6,936 nucleotides of DNA from Fidelibacterota bacterium (GTDB taxonomy: Bacteria > Marinisomatota > Marinisomatia > Marinisomatales > TCS55): contig SCKQ01000074.1 of NCBI GenBank assembly GCA_004124535.1, positions 1 through 6,936 on the forward strand, written 5' to 3'. The notes beneath the pieces were generated by a model, which saw only the letters and a list, made by a program, of their open reading frames with translations, made no database searches and was not told the origin of the DNA. A program made the translations under genes and the position numbers. Below are positions 6,459 to 6,936 of this stretch, one piece after another; position 1 is the stretch's first letter, and each line of letters starts with the position of its first letter.

Positions 6459-6809
6459 TTACAATAGTTTCAACACATTTTCCGGGGGACGACCTATAAC
6501 AGCTTTATCCCCTTTAACAACGATTGGGCGTTCAATGATCTTGGGGAAGTGGGTCATTGCCGCAATGAGAGCCCTATCATTGTCCAATGTTTCTTGCAAA
6601 TTGTTTTCCTTGAAATCTGCTTCGCCCTTACGTACAAATTCGTTAGGATGTTTTCCAAGTTTAGCGGCAAGATCTTTTAATATATCCCCCGTGGGGATGT
6701 CCTTTAAATATTCAATGATAGTCGGTTCAATACCGTTGTCACGCAACAGCTGCAGTGTCTGCCTGCTCTTGCCTCATCTGGGGTTATGATAGATTGTAAA
6801 TCCGTCCAT
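6459..6809 (-). CDS. arsC: Selenocysteine-containing ArsC-family (arsenate reductase-like) protein, in-frame TGA as Sec
   Basis: Translation from ATG at 6809 gives MDGFTIYHNPR, then TGA at 6776..6774, then GKSRQTLQLLRDNGIEP and on to TAA at 6461..6459: 116 residues with the TGA read as selenocysteine (U12). The parts on both sides of the TGA are in one frame and both belong to the ArsC thioredoxin-fold family: YHNPR-x-GKSRQTL, EPTIIEYLKD, FVRKGE and IIERPIVVKGDKAVIGRPPENVL. The TGA stands where the catalytic Cys12 of R773 ArsC stands, and His8, Arg60, Arg94 and Arg107 fall at the same residue numbers as the known active-site residues of that enzyme. The length is like that of short YfgD-type members. 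A gene caller that treats TGA as stop would start at the TTG at 6746 and lose the active site. A possible Shine-Dalgarno AAAGGA lies 10 bases before the ATG. Arsenate reduction is the family role; other oxyanion or thiol substrates are possible. It is cytoplasmic and coupled to the asparaginase-like gene. Confidence 0.88.
6732..6772 (-). promoter_or_regulatory. Candidate bacterial SECIS element within the ArsC-family gene
   Basis: Two overlapping hairpins can form just downstream of the UGA. Fold A (6750..6732) has a 7-bp stem GCUGUUG/CAACGGU with two G-U pairs and a 5-base loop CGUGA. The loop begins 30 bases after the UGA and has G in its second position, as bacterial SECIS loops usually do. 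Fold B (6772..6743) stacks three short helices: 4 bp (6772-6769 with 6746-6743), 3 bp (6767-6765 with 6750-6748) and 4 bp (6762-6759 with 6755-6752), with loop ACA. Fold B is longer and richer in GC pairs, but its loop lacks G and is nearer the UGA. The folds exclude each other; fold A fits the known SECIS pattern better. Folding was done by eye without energies. Confidence 0.5.
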
Positions 6810-6914
6810 TTGTGGTCAATCCTTTCTCGGTTAGGTGTGATTTGGACTGGTAAGTTAAGGATGTAATACCTATATCATCAACTGTGTCATTAAGGCTCAC
6901 TATGAGGTAGCATA
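6810..6914. other. Divergent intergenic region upstream of the ArsC-family gene
   Basis: This stretch separates the minus-strand ArsC-family start from a possible plus-strand start at 6915, so it should hold promoters in both directions. I could not pick a convincing -35/-10 pair on either strand. A minus-strand frame entering from the right edge ends in tandem stops (TAA 6892..6890, TGA 6889..6887) but is too short to judge as the tail of a gene. Confidence 0.3.
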
Positions 6915-6936
6915 ATGTCATTTGGAGCACAGGTAA
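6904..6936 (+). CDS. Possible start of a plus-strand gene with Shine-Dalgarno, cut by the window
   Basis: A GAGGT Shine-Dalgarno-like site (6904-6908) precedes ATG at 6915 by 6 bases, and the frame stays open to the edge (MSFGAQV). Seven codons are too few to identify a product. The ribosome binding site is among the better ones in the window, which is the only support. The coding part begins at 6915. Confidence 0.35.

Noticed and set aside
6459..6746. ArsC-family protein starting at the TTG at 6746 as a complete gene
   Set aside because: This start lies inside the first helix after the active site and removes the HNPR-x-GKS loop. The frame extends upstream through the TGA to a good ATG with family-matching sequence, so 6746 is an artefact of reading TGA as stop.
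6774..6776. Pseudogene or sequencing error as explanation of the in-frame TGA
   Set aside because: It cannot be excluded from one sequence, but the stop falls exactly on the redox cysteine codon, the rest of the frame is undamaged, the downstream gene is still coupled to it, and SECIS-like folds follow.
6217..6789. 190-codon plus-strand open frame opposite the asparaginase-like and ArsC-family genes
   Set aside because: It has no recognisable motifs and runs antisense to two genes with clear family motifs.
6786..6936. Minus-strand open frame entering from the right edge and running to about 6786
   Set aside because: It overlaps the start of the ArsC-family gene, has no recognisable motif, and is too short to count as a gene end.

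Overview
The window looks like a chromosomal segment from a Gram-negative bacterium of the FCB superphylum, perhaps Neomarinimicrobiota (Marinimicrobia) or a relative. The reasons are a C-terminal type IX secretion (T9SS type A) sorting domain on one protein (SYPNPF motif, ending in KKILLLK), several signal-peptide proteins that look like outer-membrane proteins, a lipoprotein, and weak or absent Shine-Dalgarno sites before most genes. The phylum is an inference from protein style, not from a marker gene.

Layout. (1) Positions 1-862, minus strand: 3'-truncated outer-membrane beta-barrel-like protein, probably with a TTG start and its own promoter. (2) Positions 982-3864, minus strand: a compact run read in the order DUF1028 protein (secreted Ntn-hydrolase-like, with a helical/TPR-like tail), then an endonuclease/exonuclease/phosphatase-family lipoprotein, then an outer-membrane-like protein of unknown family. 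The last two overlap by one base (TAATG). All three carry export signals, so this is a cell-envelope cassette. (3) Positions 3938-5970, plus strand, divergent from (2): an AlkB-type membrane alkane monooxygenase, followed 11 bases later by a Tat-signal intradiol ring-cleavage dioxygenase with a T9SS tail. The pair points to oxygenase attack on hydrocarbon or aromatic substrates at the membrane and cell surface. (4) Positions 5971-6809, minus strand, abutting the dioxygenase stop codon with no spacer: an ArsC-family reductase followed 2 bases later by a single-domain asparaginase-like protein. (5) At the right edge, a possible plus-strand gene start at 6915.

The main discovery is in region 4. 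The ArsC-family gene has an in-frame TGA exactly at the catalytic cysteine (residue 12, context HNPR-U-GKS). The reading frame continues on both sides with strong family similarity, and His8, Arg60, Arg94 and Arg107 sit at the same residue numbers as in the classical R773 ArsC. Stem-loops that could serve as a bacterial SECIS element lie directly downstream of the TGA. This is best read as a selenoprotein that ordinary gene callers would truncate to a fragment starting at 6746. It predicts that the organism has a selenocysteine system (selA/selB/selC/selD), none of which is in this window.

No tRNA, rRNA, CRISPR array, insertion sequence or convincing rho-independent terminator was seen.
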